DNA of 64,000 nucleotides, taken from assembly GCF_002111585.1 (NCBI RefSeq), contig NZ_LUTP01000007.1:61829-125828 (forward strand), given 5' to 3'. Shown here piece after piece: positions 8,955 to 17,153 of the stretch; the first letter of the stretch is position 1; each line of letters starts with the position of its first letter. A model generated the notes under the pieces. It was not told the DNA's origin. It searched no databases and saw only the letters and a program-made list of their open reading frames with translations. This DNA comes from Lonsdalea iberica. GTDB taxonomy: Bacteria; Pseudomonadota; Gammaproteobacteria; Enterobacterales; Enterobacteriaceae. The position numbers and the translations under genes were made by a program.

Positions 8955-9914
8955 ATGAATAAAAAAATACAGCTTTCACTGTTAAGTCTGGTGCTGATGT
9001 CCGCATCGGTCTGGGTCGCCTCGCCTGTGGCGGCCAAAACGGCCGTGGCTTCATCGGCCGCTTCGCATCAGGAGATCGCCTCCGGCAGCGCGATGGTGGT
9101 CGATTTACTGAACAATAAGGTGTTGTATTCGAGCCACCCAGACGTCGTCGTGCCGATCGCGTCCGTCAGCAAACTGATGACGGCGCTGGTGGTGCTGGAT
9201 GCTAATCAGCCGCTCGACGAAATGCTGACGGTGGATATCAGCCACACGAAAGAGATGCAGGGGGTCTATTCCCGCGTACGTCTCGGCAGCGAAGCAAGCC
9301 GCCATGACCTGCTGCTGCTGGCCTTGATGTCCTCCGAAAACCGGGCGGCCGCCACGCTGGCCCATCATTACCGCGGCGGTTATCAGGCGTTCATCACCGC
9401 AATGAACGCCAAAGCCCGCTCGCTGGGCATGATGCATACCTATTATGTAGAACCGACCGGGCTGTCGACGGAAAACGTGTCTACGGCGCGTGATCTGACC
9501 AAGCTGTTGGTGGCCAGCCGACAATATCCGATGCTTAGTCAGCTGAGCACCACGCACGAGAAAATGGTGACCTTTGCCCATCCGGCCTATACGCTGCCGT
9601 TCCGTAATACCAACCATCTGGTCTACCGTCCCGACTGGAATATCCAATTGACCAAGACCGGTTTCACGAATGAGGCGGGTCACTGTCTGGTGATGAGGAC
9701 GGTCATTAATCAACGGCCGGTCGCGCTAGTGGTGTTGGATGCGTACGGCAAATATACCCACTTCGCGGATGCCAACCGGCTGCGCAACTGGTTGGAGAGC
9801 GGCAAGATCAGTCCAGTGCCGCCCGCCGCGTTGAGTTATAAGAAACAAAAGGCGATTGCACAAAACTCGTCGCCGCGTCCCTCAACGCCTATCGCGCTGA
9901 CGTCGGCACAGTAG
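8955..9914 (+). CDS. pbpG: D-alanyl-D-alanine endopeptidase (penicillin-binding protein 7)
   Basis: The 319-residue protein has a signal peptide (basic MNKK, hydrophobic core to about residue 22, cleavage near VAA). The three motifs of low-molecular-weight penicillin-binding proteins are present: SxxK as S70-V-S-K73, SxN as S127-E-N129 and KTG at 234-236. The layout and length match E. coli PBP7 (PbpG), which cleaves D-Ala-meso-DAP cross-links in periplasmic murein. The C-terminal 35 residues are rich in Ser, Pro and Thr and are probably unstructured. It faces a convergent GST gene. Confidence 0.93.
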   Translation: MNKKIQLSLLSLVLMSASVWVASPVAAKTAVASSAASHQEIASGSAMVVDLLNNKVLYSSHPDVVVPIASVSKLMTALVVLDANQPLDEMLTVDISHTKEMQGVYSRVRLGSEASRHDLLLLALMSSENRAAATLAHHYRGGYQAFITAMNAKARSLGMMHTYYVEPTGLSTENVSTARDLTKLLVASRQYPMLSQLSTTHEKMVTFAHPAYTLPFRNTNHLVYRPDWNIQLTKTGFTNEAGHCLVMRTVINQRPVALVVLDAYGKYTHFADANRLRNWLESGKISPVPPAALSYKKQKAIAQNSSPRPSTPIALTSAQ

Positions 9915-9937
9915 TCTCGGCCGACCGTGCGGCTGAC

Positions 9938-10624
9938 TCAGTCGGTCGTGCGTTCGTCCCGCTCCAGCTTGCCGTGCTCTGCCCAGGTGGCCTCGTGCTG
10001 CGGCTCCCGCCAGGGTTCCAATCGCGCCTGTTCCTGCCACTCTTGCATGGCAGGCAGCGCCAGCAGGGTGGCGTAGTACGCCGCTGCCAGCGGCGTCAAC
10101 GGCAGGCCATAGGTCTGGATGCGAAAGACCACTGGGGCGTAAAACGCATCGACGGCGCTGAATTGCGCACCGGCCAGGAAAGGCCCTTTGAACCGTGTCA
10201 GCCCCTCTTCCCAGAGCTGATTCAGTCGCTCAATGTCGCGTTGCAGCGCTGGCGTCAACTCATGCAGCTTGACGCGGATGCCGCAGTTCATCCCGCACAC
10301 TTCGCGCAGAGTGGAAAATCCTGAATGCATCTCTGCCGAGGCGCACCGCGCCCATGCCCGAGCGGCGGCGTTTTCTGGCCACACGCCCTCATGCCGTTCC
10401 GCCAGATATTCCACGATCGCCAGAGAATCCCAAACGGTAAGCTCGCCATCGACGAGGCAGGGCACTTTGCCTGAAGGGGAAAAGGTCTTAAAGGCGGGCT
10501 GACTGATGCCGGGGGAAAAAGGCACCAGCGTTTCCTCAAACGGAATATCCAGCTCTTGCAATAGCACCCACGGCCGTAGCGACCAGGACGAGTAGTTTTT
10601 ATTGGCGATATACAGCTGATACAT
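9938..10624 (-). CDS. glutathione S-transferase family protein
   Basis: The 228-residue protein begins MYQLYIANKNYSSWSLRPW, a thioredoxin-fold beta strand followed by the Ser/Trp-rich active-site loop seen in several bacterial GST subfamilies. The substrate-binding segment GKVPCLVDGELTVWDSLAIVEYLAE (residues 52-76, with cis-Pro and the acidic-Ser pair) is clear. A helical C-terminal domain follows, with a DAFYAPVV segment near 166-173. The enzyme would bind glutathione in the cytoplasm; the co-substrate is unknown. It is convergent with pbpG and lies downstream of the DeoR gene on the same strand, with about 110 bases between. Confidence 0.88.
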   Translation of the reverse strand: MYQLYIANKNYSSWSLRPWVLLQELDIPFEETLVPFSPGISQPAFKTFSPSGKVPCLVDGELTVWDSLAIVEYLAERHEGVWPENAAARAWARCASAEMHSGFSTLREVCGMNCGIRVKLHELTPALQRDIERLNQLWEEGLTRFKGPFLAGAQFSAVDAFYAPVVFRIQTYGLPLTPLAAAYYATLLALPAMQEWQEQARLEPWREPQHEATWAEHGKLERDERTTD

Positions 10625-10732
10625 GACGGAACCTCACTAGCAGATAGCATTCGGGTATAGGGTGTCACGGGGAAAATCACTATGCCTCACGACCGCAGAC
10701 AACACAACGCGCCCATCTTCAAGTGTGCGGTA

Positions 10733-11509
10733 TCAGGCGAGTATCACCTGTTGGCAGCTCTCCTGCAGGGCGGAAAAGTCCCGGTTGAACTCAGCCGCGG
10801 CATCAGTCACCACTTTATCGATTTGCGACATCGGGGCATAAACCACACGACTGGTGACCCCGATTTTGGTGTGATCGGCCAGAATAATAGAGGTCGTGGC
10901 ATATTCGATCATCGCGCTGGCGATGGCCGCCTCGGAGTGGGAGAAGCTGCTGGCGCCCGCGGCGCTGGAGATGCCGACGGGCGACATCAGGGCGACGTCG
11001 GCCCGGTAGCGACGCAGCTCGTTGGCCGTTTGCGCCCCGTTGGTGGCTTGGATGGCGGGGCCTACGTGGCCGCCCAGTAGAATCACTTCGTGCAGCAGAC
11101 GATCCTCGGCTTCCTGTGCGGTCAGCTTGAGCGCGACGTTCAGACTGTTGGTGATGATGGTCATCCCCGGCATGGACAGCAGTTCGTCCGCGAGCAGCGT
11201 GGTGGTGCTTCCCGCATCGACAAAGATGGTTTGTCCCGGCTGAAGTTGTTGCACTGCGGCGCGGGCTATCGCCTGCTTCTCTTTTTCTCGCACCGTACGG
11301 CGTATCGACAACGGCGGCTCCGGCTCGGGCCCTGTGGCGACGATCCCTCCGTGTACGCGTCGCAGCATTCCTCTGGCTTCGAGTTTCAGAATGTCCCGCC
11401 GTACCGTTTCGCGCGAAACGCCGAGATGTTGAATAATCTGCTCTGTACTGACACGGTTTAATGTCGACAGTAATGCACGGATACGGTGCAACCGCGTTTC
11501 TTCTAACAT
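10733..11509 (-). CDS. DeoR/GlpR-family transcriptional regulator
   Basis: The start at ATG 11509 (MLEETRLHRI) is preferred over 11539 because AGGAAAG precedes it and DeoR proteins start just before the winged helix. The 258-residue product has the DeoR HTH (residues about 20-52: VSTEQIIQHLGVSRETVRRD and GMLRRVHGG). The sugar-phosphate-type effector domain shows VDAGSTTTLLA, TNSLNVA and ILLGG. It is divergent from the class III aminotransferase with a 554-base spacer containing repeated sequence motifs, so that gene and its own gene are the likely targets. The effector is unknown. Confidence 0.92.
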   Translation of the reverse strand: MLEETRLHRIRALLSTLNRVSTEQIIQHLGVSRETVRRDILKLEARGMLRRVHGGIVATGPEPEPPLSIRRTVREKEKQAIARAAVQQLQPGQTIFVDAGSTTTLLADELLSMPGMTIITNSLNVALKLTAQEAEDRLLHEVILLGGHVGPAIQATNGAQTANELRRYRADVALMSPVGISSAAGASSFSHSEAAIASAMIEYATTSIILADHTKIGVTSRVVYAPMSQIDKVVTDAAAEFNRDFSALQESCQQVILA

Positions 11510-11730
11510 GAGATTCTTTCCTGAGGGTAATACACCCACTAATGGTATTCACAATCGGCGGGGCGCTTCCGCCATTGCGCCGGATAAGCCCGTTGGAACG
11601 TTTATGATGCGCCGATCCGGCGGCCGCACAATACCATTTAGCGCGCATTTTGCACTCCCTTATTGCCGGGCGCCGATGGCCTTTTTCGCGGGCAGTAGGA
11701 GGCGTAATAGGGAGATGGTCGAATAGGGTT

Positions 11731-11756
11731 GTGTGTTTTTGTGCATATTTGTGTGC
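11731..11756. promoter_or_regulatory. candidate DeoR-family operator, copy 1
   Basis: This T/G-rich stretch contains GTGCATATTT (11741-11750) directly followed by GTGTG, and TTTGTGT. The same 10-mer recurs at 11936. Repeated sites flanking a divergent promoter are typical of DeoR-family control; binding is inferred. Confidence 0.45.
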
Positions 11757-11935
11757 TTCTTAATGACGAAGATGCGAAGTAACGCCTCCGAGTATCAATC
11801 ATATAGCCACAGCGAATGCCACCTGTTGAACCTGGCTAAGGGAAAACGCACAAATTGAGCGTAGTTTTCCCGTGCTAAAAACACAAAAAATCGAACGCGG
11901 TGGTTGCTGGTTGTTCATTTAAGGGCACCAGAATA

Positions 11936-11957
11936 GTGCATATTTTTGCGTTTGTGT
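11936..11957. promoter_or_regulatory. candidate DeoR-family operator, copy 2, over the aminotransferase -35 region
   Basis: GTGCATATTT recurs here (11936-11945) and is followed by TTGCG and TTTGTGT (11951-11957). The last element falls where the -35 box is expected for the -10 TATACA at 11974-11979, so a bound regulator would block the promoter. Confidence 0.45.
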
Positions 11958-12063
11958 AATTTATTGCTTTTGGTATACAGTGGCCCCTACCGGATCGTTC
12001 AGTGCGGCTCTCCAGCGGGCGGCGTAGACCAGATCCATAGCTCATTTCTCAGGGGGAGTCTTT

Positions 12064-13404
12064 ATGTCGACACGTTCAACCATCATGGATACCAACAGCT
12101 TTCGAGCGGAACACGCCGACGCGCTGAGTCAGGATATCCGCCAACTCACCGACAAACGCAGCAAAGTGCTCGGTGATTCCTACCGCCTGTTCTACCGCAA
12201 TCCGGTGCATCTGGTACGCGGCGAAGGTCAGTATTTGTGGGATGCGAGCGGCAAACAGTATTTGGATGTCTACAACAACGTCGCCAGCATCGGTCATTGT
12301 CATCCCGCCGTGATCGACGCGGTGCAACAGCAGATGAGCCAGCTGAATACCCACACCCGCTACTTGCACGAACGCATTCTGGATTACACCGAAGATCTGC
12401 TGACGACCTTGCCGCCTGAGATCACCAAAGCCATGTACATGTGTACCGGCTCCGAAGCCAACGATTTGGCGATCCGCGTGGCGCGCGCTTATAGCGGCGG
12501 CACCGGCATCATCGTCAGTCAGGAGGCGTACCACGGCACCAGCGATCTGACTTCTGGCGCGTCTCCCGCGCTCGGCAGCGGACAGCCGCTGGCGGCTACT
12601 ACGCGCCTGGTGCCAGCGCCGGATCGCTACCGGGTGAACGCGCCCGATCTCGGCGTCTGGTTCGCCAACGAAATTCAAAAACAGATCGATGATATGGCCT
12701 CGCACGGCATCAAGTTCGCCGGCTTTCTGGCCGACTCCATATTTTCATCGGACGGCGTATTGCCAGCCCCGATCGGTTTCCTGCAACCGGCCATCGACGT
12801 GGTGCACGCCAACGGCGGTATTTTCATCGCGGACGAGGTTCAACCGGGATTCGCTCGCACCGGCGACACGTTCTGGGGTTTCGCGCGTCACGGCGTCGTG
12901 CCGGATATTGTGACCATGGGGAAACCGATGGGGAACGGCATTCCGGTCTCCGGGCTGTTTGCGAAGGCCGACGTGCTGGCTGCTTTTAGCGATGAGATCC
13001 CCTATTTCAACACGTTCGGCGGCAACCCGGTGTCAATGGCCGCCGCGCAGGCGGTGTTGAAAGTGATTCGCGATGAAGGGTTGCAAGAACACAGTAAAAC
13101 CGTCGGCGCGCTTCTCAAGCGGGAACTGGCGGCATTGGCTCAGCGTCACGGGTGCGTCGGCGACGTGCGCGGTGCGGGGCTGTTTATCGGTTTTGAACTG
13201 GTCAGCGACCGGGAGAAGAAAACGGCGGATAAGCCACTGGCGCTGGCGGTGATTGAACACCTGCGGGAAGAGCGGGTACTGACCTCCGTCGCCGGGCCCT
13301 ACGGCAATGTCCTCAAGCTGCGTCCGCCGCTGGCATTCCAGACGCAAGACATTGACTGGCTGGTGGGGGGGCTGGACAAAGCGCTGACGCGCGCCCGTCG
13401 TTGA
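12064..13404 (+). CDS. class III pyridoxal-phosphate aminotransferase
   Basis: The 446-residue protein has the class III aminotransferase signature: GSEAND (129-134), FIADEVQPGFARTG (254-267, with the cofactor-binding D257), and the Schiff-base lysine K287 in TMGKPMGNG, followed by TFGGNPVSMAAA. NPVHLVRGEGQYLWDASGKQYLD is the usual N-terminal entry. It most resembles the alanine-glyoxylate / omega-aminotransferase group, so the amino donor could be a beta- or omega-amino acid; substrate is not determined. A strong ribosome binding site (GGGGAG) precedes ATG 12064; a second Met seven codons on is possible. It is divergent from a DeoR regulator and followed by a hairpin, so it appears to be transcribed alone. 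Confidence 0.9.
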   Translation: MSTRSTIMDTNSFRAEHADALSQDIRQLTDKRSKVLGDSYRLFYRNPVHLVRGEGQYLWDASGKQYLDVYNNVASIGHCHPAVIDAVQQQMSQLNTHTRYLHERILDYTEDLLTTLPPEITKAMYMCTGSEANDLAIRVARAYSGGTGIIVSQEAYHGTSDLTSGASPALGSGQPLAATTRLVPAPDRYRVNAPDLGVWFANEIQKQIDDMASHGIKFAGFLADSIFSSDGVLPAPIGFLQPAIDVVHANGGIFIADEVQPGFARTGDTFWGFARHGVVPDIVTMGKPMGNGIPVSGLFAKADVLAAFSDEIPYFNTFGGNPVSMAAAQAVLKVIRDEGLQEHSKTVGALLKRELAALAQRHGCVGDVRGAGLFIGFELVSDREKKTADKPLALAVIEHLREERVLTSVAGPYGNVLKLRPPLAFQTQDIDWLVGGLDKALTRARR

Positions 13405-13430
13405 CCGCCCGCGGTTTTTATGCTCAGCCT

Positions 13431-13454
13431 GTCGCCCGGCTTTGGTCGGGCGAC
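13431..13454 (+). terminator. hairpin after the aminotransferase gene
   Basis: GTCGCCCG / CGGGCGAC form a perfect 8-bp stem with an 8-base loop 27 bases after the stop. Only a short T-rich tail (CACTTTCTT) follows, so it is a moderate terminator. Confidence 0.6.
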
Positions 13455-13548
13455 ACACTTTCTTACGTTCTCCCCATGCCCCATTTCCCGGTTATTACAC
13501 GTTGTTTTTTCAGGTAAATCCTCCTATTTATCCTACAATCCGATAAAG

Positions 13549-13561
13549 TTTCGTATCGAAA
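13549..13561. promoter_or_regulatory. palindromic operator-like site upstream of bglX
   Basis: TTTCG-TAT-CGAAA is a perfect inverted repeat in the 323-base gap between the aminotransferase and bglX, just before a possible -10 TATGAT (13567-13572). Such A/T-flanked CG-centred palindromes suit LacI-family regulators. Assignment is inferred; the rest of the gap shows no gene. Confidence 0.4.
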
Positions 13562-13727
13562 ACAACTATGATTAAGCGCGGAAAAACCGCATTGTCCACA
13601 TGGTAGCTAGGTTGGAACATCGCCTCTGATTGTCCGGGAGGAAATGCCGATGACTCCTCTGTCCCCAACTGTATCCTGAGTTCTGGCACGCGTGACTGAA
13701 ACGGGATTGATTAGGTCCGTAAACATA

Positions 13728-16040
13728 ATGAAATGGCTGACTTCACTGACGATCGCAATAGGCATTGCTTGCCATCCTGCCGCCGCACAGACGACGGCGC
13801 TCACGCCCCCCACGACCGCGTTAACCGCCTCTTCGCAGCAGCGTGATGCCTACGTCAACGATCTGCTGAAGAAAATGACGCTGGAAGAGAAGATCGGTCA
13901 GCTCCGCTTAATCAGCGTCGGCAAGGATAATCCCAAGGCCGCCATACGCGAGATGATCCGCAATGGACAGGTCGGCGGGATATTTAATACCGTGACTCGC
14001 CAGGATATCCGTGCGATGCAGGATCAGGTGATGCAGCTCAGTCGCCTCAAGATCCCGCTCTTTTTCGCCTATGACGTTGTGCATGGCCAGCGCACGATCT
14101 TCCCGATCGCATTGGGGCTGGCCTCGACATGGGACGAGGCTGCTATTGCCGCGTCGGCGCGCGTTGCCGCCTATGAGGCAACCGAGGACGGCCTGAATAT
14201 GACCTGGGCGCCGATGGTGGATATCACCCGCGATCCGCGCTGGGGACGCGTCTCCGAAGGATTCGGCGAAGATACCTGGCTCACGGCCGACATCGCGCGG
14301 ATCATGGTCAACGGGTTTCAGGGCGATGATCTCACGTCGCGCCATTCGCTGATGACCAGCGTCAAACATTTCGCGCTGTACGGCGCGGTGGAGGGCGGAC
14401 GGGATTACAACACCGTCGACATGAGTCCGCAGCGCATGTTTCAGGACTACATGCCGCCCTACAAAGCGGCGATTGATGCCGGCAGCGGCGGCGTGATGGT
14501 CTCGCTGAACAGCATTAACGGCGTACCGGCGACGGCCAACCGCTGGCTGCTGAAAGATTTACTGCGCGACCAGTGGCACTTTACGGGCATCGCCGTCAGC
14601 GATCATGGCGCGATTAAGGAGCTGATCAAACATGGGGTGGCGGCTGACCCGCGCGACGCTTCGCGCATTGCGTTGCAGTCCGGTATTGGCATGAGCATGA
14701 GCGATGAGTATTTCATCCGCTATCTGCCCGAGCTGGTGAAATCGGGGGCGGTCAGCCAACGGGATATCGATGACGCCTGCCGGCAGGTTCTGAACGTCAA
14801 ATACGATATGGGGTTGTTCCAGGATCCGTACCGTCATCTGGGCGCGGCGGAGTCTGACCCGCCGGACACCAATGCGGAAAGCCGTCTGCATCGGCAGGAA
14901 GCGCGTGACGTCGCACGGAAAAGTCTGGTGTTGCTGAAAAACCGGCTCAATACGCTACCGCTGGCGAAGGGGGGCACCATTGCGGTCATCGGGCCGCTGG
15001 CCGACAGCAAACGCGACATCATGGGCAGTTGGTCCGCCGCAGGCGTCGCCGCACAGTCGGTCACGGTGTATCAGGGGATGCGCAACGTCGTGGGCGACAA
15101 GGCGCGCTTGCTGTATGCCAAAGGCGCGAATGTGACGGACCATGCAGGGATTGTTCAGTATCTTAACCAGTATGAAGCGGCGGTGAAAACGGATCCGCGC
15201 ACTCCGCAGGTCATGCTGGATGAGGCGGTGCGGACGGCGGAACAGGCCGATGTCGTCGTCGCCGTGGTGGGGGAAGCGCAAGGGATGGCGCATGAAGCCT
15301 CCAGCCGCGCCAATATCACGCTGCCGGACAGTCAAAAGACGCTGATCGACGCGTTGAAAAAGACCGGCAAACCGCTGGTGCTGGTGCTGATGAACGGGCG
15401 GCCATTGTCGCTGGTGCGCGAGGACCAGCAGGCGGATGCGCTGCTGGAAACCTGGTTCAGCGGCACCGAGGGAGGCAACGCCATCGCCGATGTGCTGTTC
15501 GGCGACTACAACCCGTCGGGCAAGCTGCCGATGTCGTTTCCGCGGTCGGTGGGGCAGATCCCGATTTACTACAATCACCTCCCGACGGGGCGTCCTTATA
15601 CTCCGGAAAATCCCGGCAAGTACACGTCGCACTATTATGATGAGGCCAACGGGCCGCTCTATCCCTTCGGCTATGGGCTGAGCTATACCACGTTCGATGT
15701 GTCCGACGTGCGGCTATCTCGTCCGGTGATGCCGCGCAACGGCACCTTGACGGCTTCCGTCAGCGTGAAAAATACCGGTAAGCGCGCGGGGGAGACGGTC
15801 GTACAGCTCTATCTGCATGATGTCGTCGCTTCGATAAGCCGTCCGGTGAAAGAGTTGCGGGGCTATCGCAAGGTGATGTTGCAGCCGGGAGAGACACAGA
15901 CCGTCAGCTTTACGGTGACGCCGCAGGATCTGATGTTTTACAACATGCAACTGCGACAGGTCGTCGAGCCAGGCGATTTCGATGTGATGATAGGTCTGGA
16001 TTCGCAGCGGGTGAAAAGCCAACGCTTTACGCTGCTGTAA
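13728..16040 (+). CDS. bglX: periplasmic beta-glucosidase, glycoside hydrolase family 3
   Basis: I choose ATG 13728 because it gives a clean signal peptide (MKWLTSLTIAIGIA, cleavage near AAAQ); an in-frame GTG at 13692 would bury it. The product is 770 residues, close to E. coli BglX (765). The N-terminal TIM barrel carries KHFALYG and the catalytic nucleophile D292 in AVSDHGA. The C-terminal alpha/beta domain includes GPLADSKRDIMGSW and GEAQGMAHEASSR, with a fibronectin-III-like end (VSVKNTGKRAGETVVQLY). It hydrolyses beta-linked glucosides in the periplasm, which would suit a plant-associated bacterium living on aryl-glucosides or cello-oligomers. No transport partner is adjacent. Confidence 0.95.
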   Translation: MKWLTSLTIAIGIACHPAAAQTTALTPPTTALTASSQQRDAYVNDLLKKMTLEEKIGQLRLISVGKDNPKAAIREMIRNGQVGGIFNTVTRQDIRAMQDQVMQLSRLKIPLFFAYDVVHGQRTIFPIALGLASTWDEAAIAASARVAAYEATEDGLNMTWAPMVDITRDPRWGRVSEGFGEDTWLTADIARIMVNGFQGDDLTSRHSLMTSVKHFALYGAVEGGRDYNTVDMSPQRMFQDYMPPYKAAIDAGSGGVMVSLNSINGVPATANRWLLKDLLRDQWHFTGIAVSDHGAIKELIKHGVAADPRDASRIALQSGIGMSMSDEYFIRYLPELVKSGAVSQRDIDDACRQVLNVKYDMGLFQDPYRHLGAAESDPPDTNAESRLHRQEARDVARKSLVLLKNRLNTLPLAKGGTIAVIGPLADSKRDIMGSWSAAGVAAQSVTVYQGMRNVVGDKARLLYAKGANVTDHAGIVQYLNQYEAAVKTDPRTPQVMLDEAVRTAEQADVVVAVVGEAQGMAHEASSRANITLPDSQKTLIDALKKTGKPLVLVLMNGRPLSLVREDQQADALLETWFSGTEGGNAIADVLFGDYNPSGKLPMSFPRSVGQIPIYYNHLPTGRPYTPENPGKYTSHYYDEANGPLYPFGYGLSYTTFDVSDVRLSRPVMPRNGTLTASVSVKNTGKRAGETVVQLYLHDVVASISRPVKELRGYRKVMLQPGETQTVSFTVTPQDLMFYNMQLRQVVEPGDFDVMIGLDSQRVKSQRFTLL

Positions 16041-16079
16041 CCTTGAGCGCGGCCGCCGGGAATCGCGGCCATCAAAACC

Positions 16080-16113
16080 GTTGCCCTGAATGCCTCTCTG
16101 GATTCAGGGCAAC
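16080..16113 (-). terminator. 12-bp stem terminator for the small membrane-protein gene
   Basis: GTTGCCCTGAAT / ATTCAGGGCAAC is a perfect 12-bp stem with a 10-base loop. On the reverse strand it is followed by GGTTTTG, so it mainly terminates the 35-residue gene at 16159-16266; it may also stop bglX transcription, which ends at 16040. Confidence 0.7.
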
Positions 16114-16158
16114 GTCGTGATGGAAGGAGGGGGGTGAGAAATGCCCTTCGGCTGACCG

Positions 16159-16266
16159 TCAGGCGCCGGAAGTCAGGACGATATAACCGACCAGCATTAC
16201 CCCGCCAATTCCCCCCAGCGCGAACAGCCCAAATACGCCGATTGCGCACAGCTTGCTTAACTTCAT
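16159..16266 (-). CDS. 35-residue single-span membrane protein
   Basis: The reverse strand encodes a 35-residue peptide starting MKLSKLCAIGVFGLFALGG, with a basic N-terminus, one glycine-rich hydrophobic span of about 24 residues and the end VLTSGA. AAGGAT lies about seven bases upstream of the ATG, and a strong hairpin with a T-tract lies downstream, so promoter-distal signals are complete for a short gene. I do not recognise a named family. Glycine-zipper-like spacing (GIGG) suggests it packs against itself or a partner in the inner membrane. Coding status rests on the ribosome binding site, the membrane profile and the terminator. Confidence 0.65.
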   Translation of the reverse strand: MKLSKLCAIGVFGLFALGGIGGVMLVGYIVLTSGA

Positions 16267-16652
16267 CCGCTTATCCTTTTATGGGTCCTCTGCGATTATA
16301 GATTTTAACCCTGGGGATACAAGCTGAAGGCGTGTGGGGTCATCACTCGACATCCATACCGCGACGAGTTTGGCGAGTGTGTTGGTTTACCTAAGCAGCA
16401 GGGAAGCGCCCGCTCCGAACAGGTCAACGCCCGCGGCGCGCTCCAGCCAATGTATCGACCCTATGAGACGGCGTTGCAACGACGGGCGCGCAATCGGCGT
16501 AACGATAGATACATCCCATACCAGTACCACCAGCACCCTCTATGTTCCGCAGATCCCCTGCTGTAGCCCGGTCGTCAGGGTGGCAAACAGGCATTGCAGA
16601 TCGCGTTTCAGGTGCTCCAGCATCGATGCGTGAAGGTCGTGGGTAATCTTCA
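16267..16652. other. gene-poor stretch with decayed coding sequence
   Basis: This stretch holds no intact gene. Part of it (16387-16539, reverse strand) reads as the C-terminal end of a LysE/RhtB transporter and is listed separately. Confidence 0.5.
16387..16539 (-). pseudogene. remnant of a LysE/RhtB-family amino-acid exporter (C-terminal 50 residues)
   Basis: The reverse frame from just after a TAG (16540-16542) to TAA (16387-16389) reads LVVLVWDVSIVTPIA, then a basic loop (RPSLQRRL), then IHWLERAAGVDLFGAGASLLL. A hydrophobic span, an Arg-rich loop and a final amphipathic W-ER-AG--LFGAG helix is the usual C-terminus of LysE/RhtB exporters. There is no start codon and no upstream part of the protein, so it is a fragment. 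It lies just downstream of a truncated AraC regulator on the same strand, a pairing often seen with LysE exporters. Confidence 0.55.
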
Positions 16653-16952
16653 TCACGTGTTGAAATAGCGGTAAGTGACAATGTCACTATTGGGTGGGTT
16701 TTGTGGGCTGGCGTTGCGCTCGCATTCATACCATGCGGCATCGAGGTACAGCATGTGATAGCTGCGCGACTGCTCCGGCGGCGGATTACAGCTATGCGGC
16801 AGGCACGGCGGAATGACGACAATGTCGCCCGCGTTAAGCCAATAATCCTGTTCTCTTACGTGGCATTGTGCGCTGCCGGGTGCCAGACAGCCTACGGACA
16901 GCCGTGCATGGCTATGCCTTTTTACGGCCGGCTCCGCCAGGTGGAACGACAT
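16653..16952 (-). pseudogene. truncated AraC-type regulator, cupin (effector) domain only
   Basis: The 99-residue frame has the double-stranded beta-helix features of AraC effector domains: HSHARLSVGCLAPGSAQ, then DYWLNAGDIVVIPPCLPHSCNP and a LYLDAAWY strand. It stops at a TGA before any helix-turn-helix region, and none of the three downstream frames restores an AraC DNA-binding domain. I take it as the 5' remnant of a regulator. A free-standing cupin protein is possible but the length and the abrupt end argue against it. Confidence 0.6.
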
Positions 16953-17153
16953 GAAACGGGAATTGGGGAGAAAACCAATAGCGTTGTTGCAGGTTTCGGA
17001 TCAGGGACTTGGCGGTCGGCTGGAAGAATAAATCGGCCTATCACCTCATCCGTGTCGGCGTTTTTGTCGCGCCGCGTCGCGGCATTACAGGCTGACGCAG
17101 GGGGGAGGTCTGTGGGACAATACGGGTCGAATGAAATCAGATGTTGAGCAGGC

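Larger units (their letters stand above)
11510..12063. other. divergent regulatory region between deoR-type gene and aminotransferase
   Basis: No gene is visible in these 554 bases. It contains the two copies of GTGCATATTT annotated separately, several TTTGTGT / ACACAAA motifs (11748-11754, about 11879-11886, 11951-11957), and a probable -10 TATACA at 11974-11979 preceding the aminotransferase ribosome binding site CAGGGGGAG just before 12064. Confidence 0.55.

Noticed and set aside
17000..17153. Possible LexA box before dinG
   Set aside because: I searched for CTGT-N8-ACAG and found no acceptable match, although dinG is LexA-controlled in E. coli.
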